48,244 bases of DNA from a bacterium (GCA_021851895.1 JAJZQJ010000003.1:63431-111674); one strand, 5' to 3'. Counted from the stretch's first letter, positions 1 through 6,899 are shown. Program-made: numbers and translations. Notes: generated from the sequence alone by a model not told the origin.

Positions 1-130
1 GTCACTAAGTCTTTAGCCAGCAGAGCTGTCAAAAGCCTAAGTGCTCGTGACCACGGCTCGGCTACAGCCGCTTCGGCTGGGAAGCCTTCAGCGGCTGGCT
101 TCGCAGCCTCCGCCTTTCGAGTCCCGCACC
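1..130 (-). repeat. tRNA-linked inverted-repeat element, Leu copy (cut by window edge)
   Basis: Read on the minus strand, downstream of tRNA-Leu, this begins with an inverted copy of the tRNA's 3' end (about 116-130; TTCGAGTCCCGC on the plus strand) with one mismatch. A GC-rich core follows, with hairpins such as GGCTGCGAAGCCAGCC. It ends with GGTCACGAGCACTTAG, an arm, and CTTAGTGAC, which the window edge cuts off. The core matches the Cys and Ala copies (CGAAAGGCGGAG, GCCGAGCC, then the GGTC..CTTAG helix). Two differences from those copies, G to A and T to C, keep pairing in the helix (the second together with an A to G change on the other side), which suggests a selected RNA structure. No ORF is credible here. 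The direct copy of the tRNA end would lie beyond base 1. Confidence 0.7.
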
Positions 131-136
131 GGGTCG

Positions 137-180
137 CAGCGGGTAACAAAAAAGAGCTTGCGCTCTTTTTTGTCCCGCTG
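137..180 (-). terminator. Bidirectional hairpin after tRNA-Leu
   Basis: An outer stem CAGCGGG/CCCGCTG encloses an inner stem AAAAAAGAGC/GCTCTTTTTT. It starts one base beyond the tRNA-Leu 3' end and should end its transcript. The same two-tier design recurs after tRNA-Ala and tRNA-Tyr. Confidence 0.8.
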
Positions 181-263
181 TGCCCGGGGCGGGACTCGAA
201 CCCGCACGCTTTTTATGGCGGGAGATTTTAAGTCTCCTGTGGCTACCATTACACCACCCGGAC
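181..263 (-). tRNA. tRNA-Leu (UAA)
   Basis: Read on the minus strand: acceptor GTCCGGG pairs with CCCGGGC, with one G-U. The anticodon stem-loop is GGAGA-CTTAAAA-TCTCC, giving anticodon TAA. A long variable arm (CGC/GCG stem with an A-rich loop) and a T arm GCGGG-TTCGAGT-CCCGC follow. The 83-nt length and long variable arm fit bacterial tRNA-Leu. CCA is not encoded; the discriminator A is followed by CA. Confidence 0.95.
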
Positions 264-333
264 GGTAGCACTATCGTAACCGAAAATGCTCGATAATGCA
301 AAGAAAAACCGCCAAGGAAGGGCGGCAATGAAT

Positions 334-900
334 TTAAACGGTATTGAGGCGTCGTCGAATTTCTTTGACGATGGGAGCGATAGTCTGCTCATTCACGATA
401 TCTCTTACAGTGAAATCAGCGCGACTACCGATCTCAGCAGCGAATTGCTCATTCGGCGCTGAGTCTTCCTCTAAGAACTGCTCCCACGACATTGAACCCT
501 CTCCTGTTTTTTCCTTTCGCTCGCGCAATCGGTGAAAACGGACTTCGGGGGAGGCGGTGATGTAAATGATCAGGTTGTTCTCGAATGAGCGTACGCCGGT
601 CTCATCGGTAAGCCATCGGACTCCATCAAGGAAAAGCACGTCCTCGGTCATGTGTTTTGCCTGAGCTATGACCGCTCTTGATAGTGTCCCCTTACCGTAC
701 GTATTATCCATCGCCTGGGCTGCAAGTTGGAGATTTGCTCTATTCGGTTCCAAGTTCCAAAGTTTCAGCGTCGCACTGAGGAGCTCAGAGAACCGAATGA
801 TCTTTGTTGTGTGACCCACGAGTTCTGCTTGGATGAGTTTGACTGCTGTCGTCTTGCCGGCACCGTTCTCTCCGACCACGCCGATGCAAAGAGATTCCAT
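334..900 (-). CDS. P-loop nucleotide kinase, UPF0200/CoaE-like
   Basis: A 188-aa P-loop NTPase. The N terminus carries a Walker A motif (GENGAGKTT, about residues 10-18), followed by a kinase-like middle (FLDGVRW) and a C-terminal segment SWEQFLEEDSAPNEQF. That segment resembles the 'FEEFLxRDxxE' stretch of archaeal-type UPF0200/dephospho-CoA-kinase-like proteins. The family phosphorylates small nucleotide-like substrates; the substrate here is unknown. The ATG at 900 was chosen because the P-loop starts right after it and GAGG lies 5 bases upstream; the longer upstream reading has no family-like sequence. The gene stands alone between tRNA-Leu and a divergent small gene. Confidence 0.7.
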   Translation of the reverse strand: MESLCIGVVGENGAGKTTAVKLIQAELVGHTTKIIRFSELLSATLKLWNLEPNRANLQLAAQAMDNTYGKGTLSRAVIAQAKHMTEDVLFLDGVRWLTDETGVRSFENNLIIYITASPEVRFHRLRERKEKTGEGSMSWEQFLEEDSAPNEQFAAEIGSRADFTVRDIVNEQTIAPIVKEIRRRLNTV

Positions 901-951
901 TGTCGCCTCGTTGCGTATATCTGAAAACAATATAGCGCGCACGGTGGGATT

Positions 952-981
952 TTGCAAAGCGTGGCAAAGAGGTGGTATACT
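952..981 (+). promoter_or_regulatory. Sigma-70-type promoter, leaderless
   Basis: TTGCAA (952-957), an 18-base spacer and TATACT (976-981). The ATG of the next gene starts 8 bases after the -10 box, so the mRNA probably begins at or next to the start codon. Confidence 0.65.
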
Positions 982-988
982 ATTGTAT

Positions 989-1348
989 ATGGATAACTCC
1001 AACAATATTGTATTTGGAATAGATGTTACGCGTAATGATATTACCGCTATAGAGGTTCGTGACGCGCTCATTCCTTGCTTTGCAGCAGCACATCATATGT
1101 CACAGCTTGAGCAGGAGAAGCCAGAGAATCTCTCTCCTCGAGCATTTGATGGAATGAGCATAGAAGATGCTGAGAAGACCGTGCGCAAGACATTCTTTGA
1201 TATAGGCGCAGATTATGATCATCCGACGAAAAAGAATCTTGAGGATGTCATCATGAAGCTCGCAGAGTACTCAAAAAATTTTAGAAGTGAAAAGATCATC
1301 AAGGAAAGCAAGCGGGAGATGTGGAGGCTGATTGATAGGTTGAGTTAG
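989..1348 (+). CDS. Hypothetical protein, 119 aa
   Basis: A small soluble, charged protein with no motif I recognise. It begins MDNSNNIVFGIDVTRND, and the second half is predicted mainly helical (KKNLEDVIMKLAEYSKNF, then a basic C terminus). There is no signal peptide or membrane segment. The start is set by a -10 box 7 bases upstream (leaderless type); an ORF extension upstream of 989 would run through this promoter. It is transcribed divergently from the P-loop kinase, and its 3' end abuts the tRNA-Cys-linked repeats, so it may be an accessory gene. The function is unknown. Confidence 0.65.
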   Translation: MDNSNNIVFGIDVTRNDITAIEVRDALIPCFAAAHHMSQLEQEKPENLSPRAFDGMSIEDAEKTVRKTFFDIGADYDHPTKKNLEDVIMKLAEYSKNFRSEKIIKESKREMWRLIDRLS

Positions 1349-1363
1349 AAGATTCAATAAGGT

Positions 1364-1550
1364 GGCACGGGCGGGAATCGGTCACAAGTTACTAAGTCTT
1401 TTGACGCTCTACGAGACGTCAAAAAGCCTAAGTACTCGCGACCCCGACTCGCCGACCGTGCACGCGGCTAGATTTATCACGAGCGAAGCTCGGATAAAAC
1501 AGCGCCGGGTGACGGTACCCGGCTCCGTCTTTCGATTCCCGCCCGTGCAC
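1364..1550 (-). repeat. tRNA-linked inverted-repeat element, distal Cys copy
   Basis: Bounded by a perfect 16-17 bp inverted repeat that is the tRNA-Cys T-arm/acceptor 3' end (plus strand 1364-1380 and 1533-1550). On the minus strand the order is: inverted tRNA end, CGAAAGACGGAGCC, hairpin GCCGGGT/ACCCGGC, hairpin TTTATC-CGAGC..GCTCG-TGATAAA, then GGTCGGCGAGTC, then the conserved helix GGTCGCGAGTACTTAG with CTTAGTAACTTGTGACC (capped by the TTTTGACG/CGTCAAAA hairpin), and finally the direct tRNA end. The helix keeps G-U pairs only on the tRNA-sense strand, which suggests that strand is the RNA. The region is non-coding. Confidence 0.75.
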
Positions 1551-1560
1551 CAAAACAAAG

Positions 1561-1588
1561 CAAAACAAACGCTTTCGCGTTTGTTTTG
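1561..1588. terminator. Hairpin between the two Cys units
   Basis: A perfect 12-bp stem CAAAACAAACGC/GCGTTTGTTTTG with a TTTC loop. It takes the place of the terminator-like hairpin that separates tRNA and element in the other units, so the unit as a whole (hairpin plus element) appears to have been duplicated. Confidence 0.6.
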
Positions 1589-1597
1589 TCGTTTTGA

Positions 1598-1736
1598 GGC
1601 ACGGGCGGGAATCGGCGTCAGCTCACCGCCGTATATTCGTTCGCTGCGCTCCGAATCTACGGGGTGGCTCCTGCCCGAGCTCGCTCGTCCTCGCGCAAGA
1701 GCGCTGCGGGCGGAGCTCCGCTTTTCGATTCCCGAC
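1598..1736 (-). repeat. tRNA-linked inverted-repeat element, proximal Cys copy
   Basis: On the minus strand: a shortened inverted tRNA end (CGGGAATCG), AAAAGCGGAGC, a GC-rich core (hairpins around GCGCTCTTGCGC and CGTAGATTCGG..), and then the full direct tRNA-Cys 3' end at 1598-1614. The core is more diverged than in the Ala, Leu and distal Cys copies and lacks the CTTAG helix. A perfect 23-nt direct repeat links it to the tRNA itself (1592-1614 and 1808-1830). Confidence 0.65.
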
Positions 1737-1811
1737 GAAAGCACCTGATGAAGGTGCTTTCTCCCGTGAAAATCAAAACTCTCGAAGCTGAGCTTCGAGA
1801 GTTTTGATTTT
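1737..1811. terminator. Two hairpins directly 3' of tRNA-Cys
   Basis: 1769-1811 is a 21-bp perfect palindrome with a one-base centre that starts 2 bases past the tRNA end; 1737-1761 is a second stem GAAAGCACCT/AGGTGCTTTC. The first has T-rich arms on both strands and would end the tRNA transcript. Confidence 0.65.
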
Positions 1812-1812
1812 G

Positions 1813-1884
1813 AGGCACGGGCGGGAATCGAACCCGCGCATGGCGGTTTTGCAGACCGCAGCGTTACCACTTCGCCACCGTGCC
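1813..1884 (-). tRNA. tRNA-Cys (GCA)
   Basis: Read on the minus strand: acceptor GGCACGG/CCGTGCC, anticodon stem-loop GCGGT-CTGCAAA-ACCGC (anticodon GCA), T arm GCGGG-TTCGATT-CCCGC, and discriminator U as usual for Cys. The length is 72 nt. CCA is not encoded; UCA stands at the end. Confidence 0.96.
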
Positions 1885-1919
1885 AGTCATGCTACTATAT
1901 CAGTTTTTTATGAAAAAGC

Positions 1920-1943
1920 AAAAAGAGGCAAGCGCCTCTTTTT
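1920..1943 (-). terminator. Rho-independent terminator of infB-rbfA
   Basis: AAAAAGAGGC/GCCTCTTTTT hairpin with a T-rich tail on the minus strand, a few bases after the rbfA stop. Confidence 0.8.
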
Positions 1944-1948
1944 GAAAA

Positions 1949-2296
1949 TCATTTATCATCATCAGTGAGCAATTCACTCACACGCTGTCTGTTGTATTCA
2001 CCTTCGTCGGCGAGAAAGCGTGCATATGGCAAGATGTGCATTTTCGTGCGCTCTTTCATGAAGTCACGAAACTCATCTCGGCTACGATTGAGAAAATCAA
2101 GTGCACCTTTTTCTGCAGAGCGTGGCATAACAGAGAGCATGATGTTCACCTGTTTCTGATCACTCGAAAGGATGACCCTTGTGACTGTAAGTAGTGACTG
2201 CCTGTTGGTGTGTCGTGCGACATATTGTGCTGCGAGATCCTTGATGATGTGCATCATGCGCTCATCCTTGATCTGATGTATCTTCATCTTTTCCAT
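1949..2296 (-). CDS. rbfA: Ribosome-binding factor A
   Basis: A 115-aa protein matching the RbfA family in length and pattern: N-terminal helix with DERMMHIIKDLAAQYV, the strand VTRVILSSDQKQVNIMLSV, and the C-terminal LPYARFLADEGEYNR, which fits the family's 'PxLxFxxD' segment. RbfA is a KH-type factor that assists 16S rRNA 5' processing and late 30S maturation. Its start overlaps the infB stop by one base (TAATG), so it is translationally coupled to infB, matching the common infB-rbfA order. The C-terminal tail is acidic (TDDDK). Confidence 0.88.
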   Translation of the reverse strand: MEKMKIHQIKDERMMHIIKDLAAQYVARHTNRQSLLTVTRVILSSDQKQVNIMLSVMPRSAEKGALDFLNRSRDEFRDFMKERTKMHILPYARFLADEGEYNRQRVSELLTDDDK

Positions 2297-3777
2297 TATT
2301 GTTTTCGTTCTATGATAAATGGAACAAGAATATCGCGTTCCGCGATCGTCATTCTCGCTTCGACCATGAGTCCACAGTCGACACCCTCAGCTACCTCTGC
2401 TGCCTTCATTTTTGACTGCTGAAGTTCAAGTACTCGTCCTTCACCGATTTCCACCCCTCGGCGAACAATGGTGAAGCGAGCATCTCTGGTGATCTTTCCT
2501 GACTCTACTCGTCCACCAAGCACTTGCTTGTCTTTTTGTTGTGAGAAGAAACGAAGCACCTTGAGCTCGCCGAGCTTGGTTTTTACTTCGACATGAGGTG
2601 CGCGCTCCTTGATGAGGTCATCGATGAATTCAGTCAATTTATAAATGATGTTGAAATCATGGAAGGGAATCTCGTTACGCAATATGAGGTCTGCGGCAAG
2701 TGGATCGGTTTTGACACCGAAAGCTATGATAACCGCACCTTCTGCACCAATTGCAAGACGTGCATCGTTTTCACTGACATTTCCTACGCCTTTTCCTATG
2801 ATTCGAAGCTGAACGCGTTCGTGTGCAAACTTGGAAAGTTCTCCCTCGATCGCCTCAAGTGTTCCCGCGACATCAGTTTTTATGATGAGAGGGATGGTTA
2901 CGGTATCCTTACCCCTTAGGGTATTTATCTGCTTTGCACTGGTCGCAATTGGTGCTGCAGCAGCTGCTTCAGCGTCTTTTTTCGTTGCGACCATCCTCAC
3001 TGTTGCTCCAACCTTCGGTACACTTGACCAGCCGGTAAGGCGAATCGGTGAAGAAAATGTAGCTGTTTCAATCGGCTTGCCAAGGTAGTTTTCGATCATA
3101 CGAAGAGGTACGTATGCGCCTTCGCAAACAGCGAAGCCTCCCTTTGCGATAGTGCCATCAAGTATGATGAGCGTTGCCGTTGCACCCTTCTTTGGATCCA
3201 TGCGTGACTCGATGACGACTGCCTCAAGCGGTGCGGTGTGATCTCCCTCGAGTCCTTCAAGCTCTGCAGTGAGAAGAAGAAGGTCGAGTAGGGCATCAAC
3301 GCCCTCTCCGGATTTTGCAGAGATCGGTGCAAATGAAATATCACCACCATAACCCTCGACGAGAATATCAGCTTCTGCGAGCGACTGCTTCGTCCTTTCG
3401 AGGTTAGCATTTGGCTTATCGATCTTGTTTATCGCAACGACAAAGGGGATGCCTGCTTCTTTGATCGCATTGTAGGCTTCAATGGTTTGAGCTTTGACTC
3501 CGTCTTCAGCTGAGACAACAAGTACTGCTATGTCCGCAACACGTGCGCCACGCGCACGCATTCCAGTGAATGCTTGGTGTCCTGGTGTGTCGAGAAAGGT
3601 GATGCGTTTTACCACTCCTTCATTCGTCTTATGATCCACCTCATATGCACTAATGTGCTGGGTAATGCCGCCGGCTTCGGTCGCGACGATGTTCGTTTTG
3701 CGGATATAGTCGAGCAATGTGGACTTTCCATGATCCACGTGGCCCATAATGACGATGATTGGTGGTCTTTCAGACAT
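2296..3777 (-). CDS. infB: Translation initiation factor IF-2 (short form)
   Basis: A 493-aa GTPase that delivers initiator tRNA to the 30S subunit. It starts almost at the G domain: G1 GHVDHGKS (residues 11-18), G3 DTPGH, G4 NKID, then domain II, the linker region and the C-terminal IF2 domain ([22 protein letters not shown]). It lacks the long N-terminal region found in most bacterial IF-2 (typically 700-900 aa in total), as is common in reduced CPR genomes. No in-frame extension upstream looks IF-2-like. It is followed directly by rbfA in one operon; nusA is not adjacent. Confidence 0.95.
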   Translation of the reverse strand: MSERPPIIVIMGHVDHGKSTLLDYIRKTNIVATEAGGITQHISAYEVDHKTNEGVVKRITFLDTPGHQAFTGMRARGARVADIAVLVVSAEDGVKAQTIEAYNAIKEAGIPFVVAINKIDKPNANLERTKQSLAEADILVEGYGGDISFAPISAKSGEGVDALLDLLLLTAELEGLEGDHTAPLEAVVIESRMDPKKGATATLIILDGTIAKGGFAVCEGAYVPLRMIENYLGKPIETATFSSPIRLTGWSSVPKVGATVRMVATKKDAEAAAAAPIATSAKQINTLRGKDTVTIPLIIKTDVAGTLEAIEGELSKFAHERVQLRIIGKGVGNVSENDARLAIGAEGAVIIAFGVKTDPLAADLILRNEIPFHDFNIIYKLTEFIDDLIKERAPHVEVKTKLGELKVLRFFSQQKDKQVLGGRVESGKITRDARFTIVRRGVEIGEGRVLELQQSKMKAAEVAEGVDCGLMVEARMTIAERDILVPFIIERKQ

Positions 3778-3856
3778 AATAAAATTGCGTGAAGCGGGTA
3801 ATTAACGTCACGTGATATTACCATATTTATTGTCATCTGTCGACGTGCGGAAAATG

Positions 3857-3880
3857 AAAAAGCCCTCAGGTGAGGGCTTT
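3857..3880 (-). terminator. Terminator of the 3888-4367 gene
   Basis: AAAGCCCTCA/TGAGGGCTTT stem; on the minus strand it is followed by TTTTTCATTTT. It lies just past the stop of the minus-strand hypothetical gene. Confidence 0.75.
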
Positions 3881-3887
3881 GGTCGTA

Positions 3888-4367
3888 TCAGCACCAGTAG
3901 GTCGCGGCATCGCGCCAGTTCGGATAGTACGTGTCTACCCAGCGCGTCGCTTCGGTGATCGCACGCTCGATCATCTTGCTCTGGCCCTCTTTCTCTCTGG
4001 GGATCAGCATGCGCTCAGTCTCGAAGACGGCGGTATGCCCATCGAAGACCTTGCCGACGACAATCGTGCGATCACCATCGGGAAGGAGGTCTATGGTCAC
4101 ACAGAATCGCTGAATGAGCTGGACTACCGACTTCTCGCTGGGATGCGACCCCGAAAAGATGTTGGCGAGATGTTTGCCCGTCTTATCGATGAGCACCTTC
4201 ACCCTCGGATTGAATTTGATGATGCTGAGCCCATCGGGCAAGCTGATCTCGTAGAACATGTTGCGGAAGGGACGGAGGAATTTGATGCCAATGGCCTCAA
4301 ACAGACGTCGTCCGTCATCGAAAGATCGGTCACTGAATTCGATTGGAATATAATTCTTTGTGCTCAT
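3888..4367 (-). CDS. Hypothetical protein, 159 aa
   Basis: A soluble protein with no recognised domain. It has alternating hydrophobic strands (FYEISLPDGLSIIKFNPRVKVLI, RFCVTIDLLPDGDRTIVVGKVF) suggesting an alpha/beta fold, and an aromatic C terminus ending TYWC. Unlike most genes here it has a clear Shine-Dalgarno sequence (AGGAG, 6 bases before ATG) and is somewhat GC-richer. An overlapping plus-strand ORF (3870-4430) was rejected because this frame has the ribosome site and a matching terminator. It is probably monocistronic; the function is unknown. Confidence 0.65.
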   Translation of the reverse strand: MSTKNYIPIEFSDRSFDDGRRLFEAIGIKFLRPFRNMFYEISLPDGLSIIKFNPRVKVLIDKTGKHLANIFSGSHPSEKSVVQLIQRFCVTIDLLPDGDRTIVVGKVFDGHTAVFETERMLIPREKEGQSKMIERAITEATRWVDTYYPNWRDAATYWC

Positions 4368-4456
4368 CAGAGCTCCTATTGGGGAGGCTGTTTTCAGGCA
4401 GAATGTTCAACTGGTAATTATTCTGCATGATTATCTATAAAAAGTCAATAGTATAG

Positions 4457-4480
4457 AAAACACCCAATTAAGGGTGTTTT
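4457..4480 (-). terminator. Terminator of the DUF4446-like gene
   Basis: AAAACACCC/GGGTGTTTT hairpin overlapping the stop codon at 4479-4481; on the minus strand it is followed by a T-rich stretch. Confidence 0.7.
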
Positions 4481-4931
4481 ATGACTTTTTTGCAATGACC
4501 GCAGCCTCTTCCTCTGTAAGGTCTATGTCTGATGTATTGTTCGTAACTGGCTTTGCATATGTGCTTACGCGCTCTCTCGTATAGAGCGTAGAGAGCACAG
4601 CGCCATTTCCTTGCTCGTCGAGGAAGGCTGCAGCGAAACTGTGATTGCCTCCTGTGCCTGTGCCCTGAAATGGATTAAAGCGCTTAAGGACAATGCCATC
4701 GATCTTGCGCAATAGTCGCGCGTCGATCTTTGCAAGTTCGTCACGCATCTCAATTTCGAAATCATGATAATCTTGGATCTCTTCTTGGTTTCGCGCGATG
4801 ATGTCTTCGAGAGAGCTCGCGTTTCTTCCTGAGAGGAAAGTCGAAAGCCTTCGTTCGAGTATGATGACCCAAGTAGTCAGTACGATGATCGCCAAAGAGA
4901 GCAATCCTATTGAGATGACTGTGTAATGCAT
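4479..4931 (-). CDS. DUF4446-family membrane-anchored protein
   Basis: A 150-aa protein with one N-terminal membrane helix (about residues 5-25, ISIGLLSLAIIVLTTWVIIL), a charged coiled-coil-like stretch and a C-terminal domain containing KRFNPFQGTGTGGNHSFAAAFLDEQGNG and STLYTRERVSTYAKPV. This is the typical DUF4446 pattern of Gram-positive and CPR bacteria. The family's function is unknown. The start at 4931 places a TATCAT box 6 bases upstream (leaderless type); a longer reading to 4985 would cross this promoter. It is divergent from the cysteine desulfurase gene. Confidence 0.75.
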   Translation of the reverse strand: MHYTVISIGLLSLAIIVLTTWVIILERRLSTFLSGRNASSLEDIIARNQEEIQDYHDFEIEMRDELAKIDARLLRKIDGIVLKRFNPFQGTGTGGNHSFAAAFLDEQGNGAVLSTLYTRERVSTYAKPVTNNTSDIDLTEEEAAVIAKKS

Positions 4932-4994
4932 GTGCCTATGATACAGGATAAGTATGCTCTTTTGCAAATGCGACTTGTGTGGCACAATATATCA
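4932..4994. promoter_or_regulatory. Divergent promoter region, both leaderless-type
   Basis: Minus strand: TATCAT (plus 4938-4943), 6 bases before the ATG at 4931. Plus strand: TTGCAA (4962-4967) and an A/T-rich -10 (CACAATAT, 4983-4990), 4-6 bases before the ATG at 4995. Only 63 bp separate the two start codons, which leaves little room for untranslated leaders. Confidence 0.5.
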
Positions 4995-6233
4995 ATGAAA
5001 CGCATATATTTCGACCACGCAGCTGCAACGCCAGTAGCTCCCGCGGTAATTGCTGCTATGGAGCCATATTGGTCAGCAAACTTCGGGAATGCATCCGCGA
5101 TTCATGCTGAGGGGGTTTATGCTCACAATGGTCTCGAAGCGTCTAGAAAGCGTATTGCCGACGCGCTTGGCGTCCCCAAGGAAACCTGCTTGTTCACGAG
5201 TAGTTCGACTGAGTCTATACAGCTTGCGCTTTTTGGTGCTGTAGAGAGTTGGCAGTTGAAGCATGATGGGGAACGAGCGGAGATCATCATAAGCAGCATC
5301 GAGCACGATGCTGTTCTCGAAACAGCTCGTGTTTTGGAGGAGAGGGGTGTTATTGTTAAGAGGCTTCCGGTAAATACTGATGGTATCGCCGATTTCAAGG
5401 TCCTCGCTTCGTTGATCACTAAGCAGACTGTCGTCGTCTCGGTGATGCTTGTAAACAATGAAATCGGTACCGTACAGCCTATAGCAGACATTGCGCATGT
5501 CATTCGTAAGTGGAAGCGCGAAGAAAGAGGTGTGCAGCGTGACCGTGCATTGCAGCCAGAGGATATGTTTCCGCTTTTGCATACCGACGCAACACAAGCA
5601 GTCAATTACTACGAATTGAACATACCGCAACTTGGCGTCGATATGCTCACTTGCAATAGCTCGAAGATCTATGGACCAAAAGGAGTCGGTCTATTGTATC
5701 GTTCTCCTGGGGTAGAACTGCGCGCACAACTGGTTGGAGGAGGGCAGGAATCCGGATTACGTGCCGGTACCGAACCTATCCCACTTATTGTTGGCTTTGC
5801 CGAGGCGTTCGTCTCTGCGCAGTCGAGTGCAACAAGTGAATCTGTTCGTTTAATGCCACTACGCACCCAGCTCTTCACTGCATGTGTTGAAGCAGGGAAA
5901 AAGAATAACGTTGAGGTCTTCGTAAATGGTGAGCCTGAGTATGAACGAGTTCCGAATAACGTGCATGTCTCATTTTCGGATGTCGACCATGAATATCTTT
6001 CTATTCTTCTCGATAAGGAGGGTTTTGCGGTCGCTACAAAAAGTGCCTGTAATGAGCGTGCCGCTGAAGAGTCTCATGTTTTAGCGGCGATCGCATCGGC
6101 GAGTGATGCCGCACCAGGTCAACCGCTTTCGGGTTTGCGTTTAAGTCTCGGTAGGGAAAATACTGAGGATGAAATCAAAGCTTTTGCAGAGACGCTGGCA
6201 CGGGTGTTGCCTCTTGCGCGAAAGCATACATGA
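4995..6233 (+). CDS. Cysteine desulfurase, NifS/IscS type
   Basis: A 412-aa PLP enzyme of aminotransferase class V that takes sulfur from cysteine for Fe-S clusters and tRNA thiolation. Seen: YFDHAAATP at the N terminus, STES (71-74), the H104 region SSIEHDAV, D198 in HTDATQAV, PLP lysine K224 in NSSKIYGPKG, and the persulfide cysteine C352 in KSACNE. The usual His just before the PLP lysine (SxHK) is Ser here. A charged insertion (KWKREERGVQRDR) precedes HTDATQ. The start at 4995 was chosen over the further upstream in-frame start because of the -10 box and the conserved N terminus. No IscU neighbour is present. Confidence 0.9.
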   Translation: MKRIYFDHAAATPVAPAVIAAMEPYWSANFGNASAIHAEGVYAHNGLEASRKRIADALGVPKETCLFTSSSTESIQLALFGAVESWQLKHDGERAEIIISSIEHDAVLETARVLEERGVIVKRLPVNTDGIADFKVLASLITKQTVVVSVMLVNNEIGTVQPIADIAHVIRKWKREERGVQRDRALQPEDMFPLLHTDATQAVNYYELNIPQLGVDMLTCNSSKIYGPKGVGLLYRSPGVELRAQLVGGGQESGLRAGTEPIPLIVGFAEAFVSAQSSATSESVRLMPLRTQLFTACVEAGKKNNVEVFVNGEPEYERVPNNVHVSFSDVDHEYLSILLDKEGFAVATKSACNERAAEESHVLAAIASASDAAPGQPLSGLRLSLGRENTEDEIKAFAETLARVLPLARKHT

Positions 6234-6234
6234 T

Positions 6235-6254
6235 ACAGGCTTACGCCTGTTTTT
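6235..6254 (+). terminator. Terminator after the cysteine desulfurase gene
   Basis: ACAGGC/GCCTGT hairpin followed by TTTT, directly after the stop. Confidence 0.75.
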
Positions 6255-6309
6255 CATTTGCTGTATATTATAAAAAAAGCAGGGGGGTTTAATTCGCCGA
6301 TATACTTGC

Positions 6310-6321
6310 TATAATATAAAT
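6310..6321 (+). promoter_or_regulatory. -10 box, leaderless start of sod
   Basis: A perfect TATAAT (6310-6315) lies 6 bases before the ATG at 6322, leaving no room for a ribosome-binding site. Confidence 0.65.
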
Positions 6322-6894
6322 ATGTATACAATACAGAATTTTGAAACCTTACTCGGAACTGCTGGTTTTTCCGATCAGCTGCTTAAAAATCATTTTGCGC
6401 TTTATGAGGGGTATGTAAAGAATACAAATACTCTCTACGATAAGCTCGAGTCGTTGAAGTCAGGCGGTGCTCTGTCCACTCCTGAATATGCTGAAATGAA
6501 AAGGCGTTTTGGTTGGGAGTATAACGGTATGCGTTTGCATGAACTCTATTTCGGAAATCTGAAAAAGGGTGGTGTCGCACTTGATGAGGAGAGCGCACTT
6601 GCTCGCGCGTTTGTTGCTGGATTCGGTGGTTACAATGAATGGCTAGCGGATTTTAAGGCGACAGGTGCGATGCGAGGTATTGGTTGGGTCGTACTCGTTA
6701 GTGACCATACTGATAAGCTACTGAACATCTGGATCAATGAGCACGATGTAGGACTCCTCGCTGGCGCACAGCCACTCCTTGTCATGGATGTATTTGAACA
6801 TAGCTTCATGATCGATTATGGCTTAAAGCGGGCAGACTACATCGAGGCTTTCTTGAAAGCAGTAGATTGGGAGGTCGTCAGTAAACGGTTCTGA
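6322..6894 (+). CDS. sod: Superoxide dismutase, Fe/Mn family
   Basis: A 190-aa protein that dismutates superoxide to O2 and H2O2. It has the family's two-domain layout and four metal ligands in the expected order: H24 (KNHF), H73 (RLHELYF), D156 and H160 (VMDVFEHSF). The glycine-rich 'FGGYNEWLADF' and the C-terminal 'YIEAFLKAVDW' are also typical. The N-terminal hairpin is slightly divergent. Metal choice (Fe or Mn) cannot be read with confidence. There is no signal peptide, so it is cytoplasmic. It is monocistronic, with its own -10 box and terminator. Confidence 0.92.
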   Translation: MYTIQNFETLLGTAGFSDQLLKNHFALYEGYVKNTNTLYDKLESLKSGGALSTPEYAEMKRRFGWEYNGMRLHELYFGNLKKGGVALDEESALARAFVAGFGGYNEWLADFKATGAMRGIGWVVLVSDHTDKLLNIWINEHDVGLLAGAQPLLVMDVFEHSFMIDYGLKRADYIEAFLKAVDWEVVSKRF

Positions 6895-6899
6895 TAATC

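Noticed and set aside
41-328. Short frames on both strands around tRNA-Leu
   Set aside because: They cover the tRNA, its terminator and the repeat element; no conserved protein features.
1364-1830. CRISPR array
   Set aside because: The repeats are inverted and direct tRNA-end copies with structured, related cores, not regular short repeats with unique spacers; no cas genes.
1409-1870. 153-codon minus-strand frame over tRNA-Cys and the repeats
   Set aside because: It runs through a certain tRNA gene and hairpins; coding is an artefact of GC-rich repeats.
3870-4430. 186-codon plus-strand frame
   Set aside because: It overlaps the minus-strand gene, which has AGGAG before its ATG and a correctly oriented terminator; the plus frame has neither.
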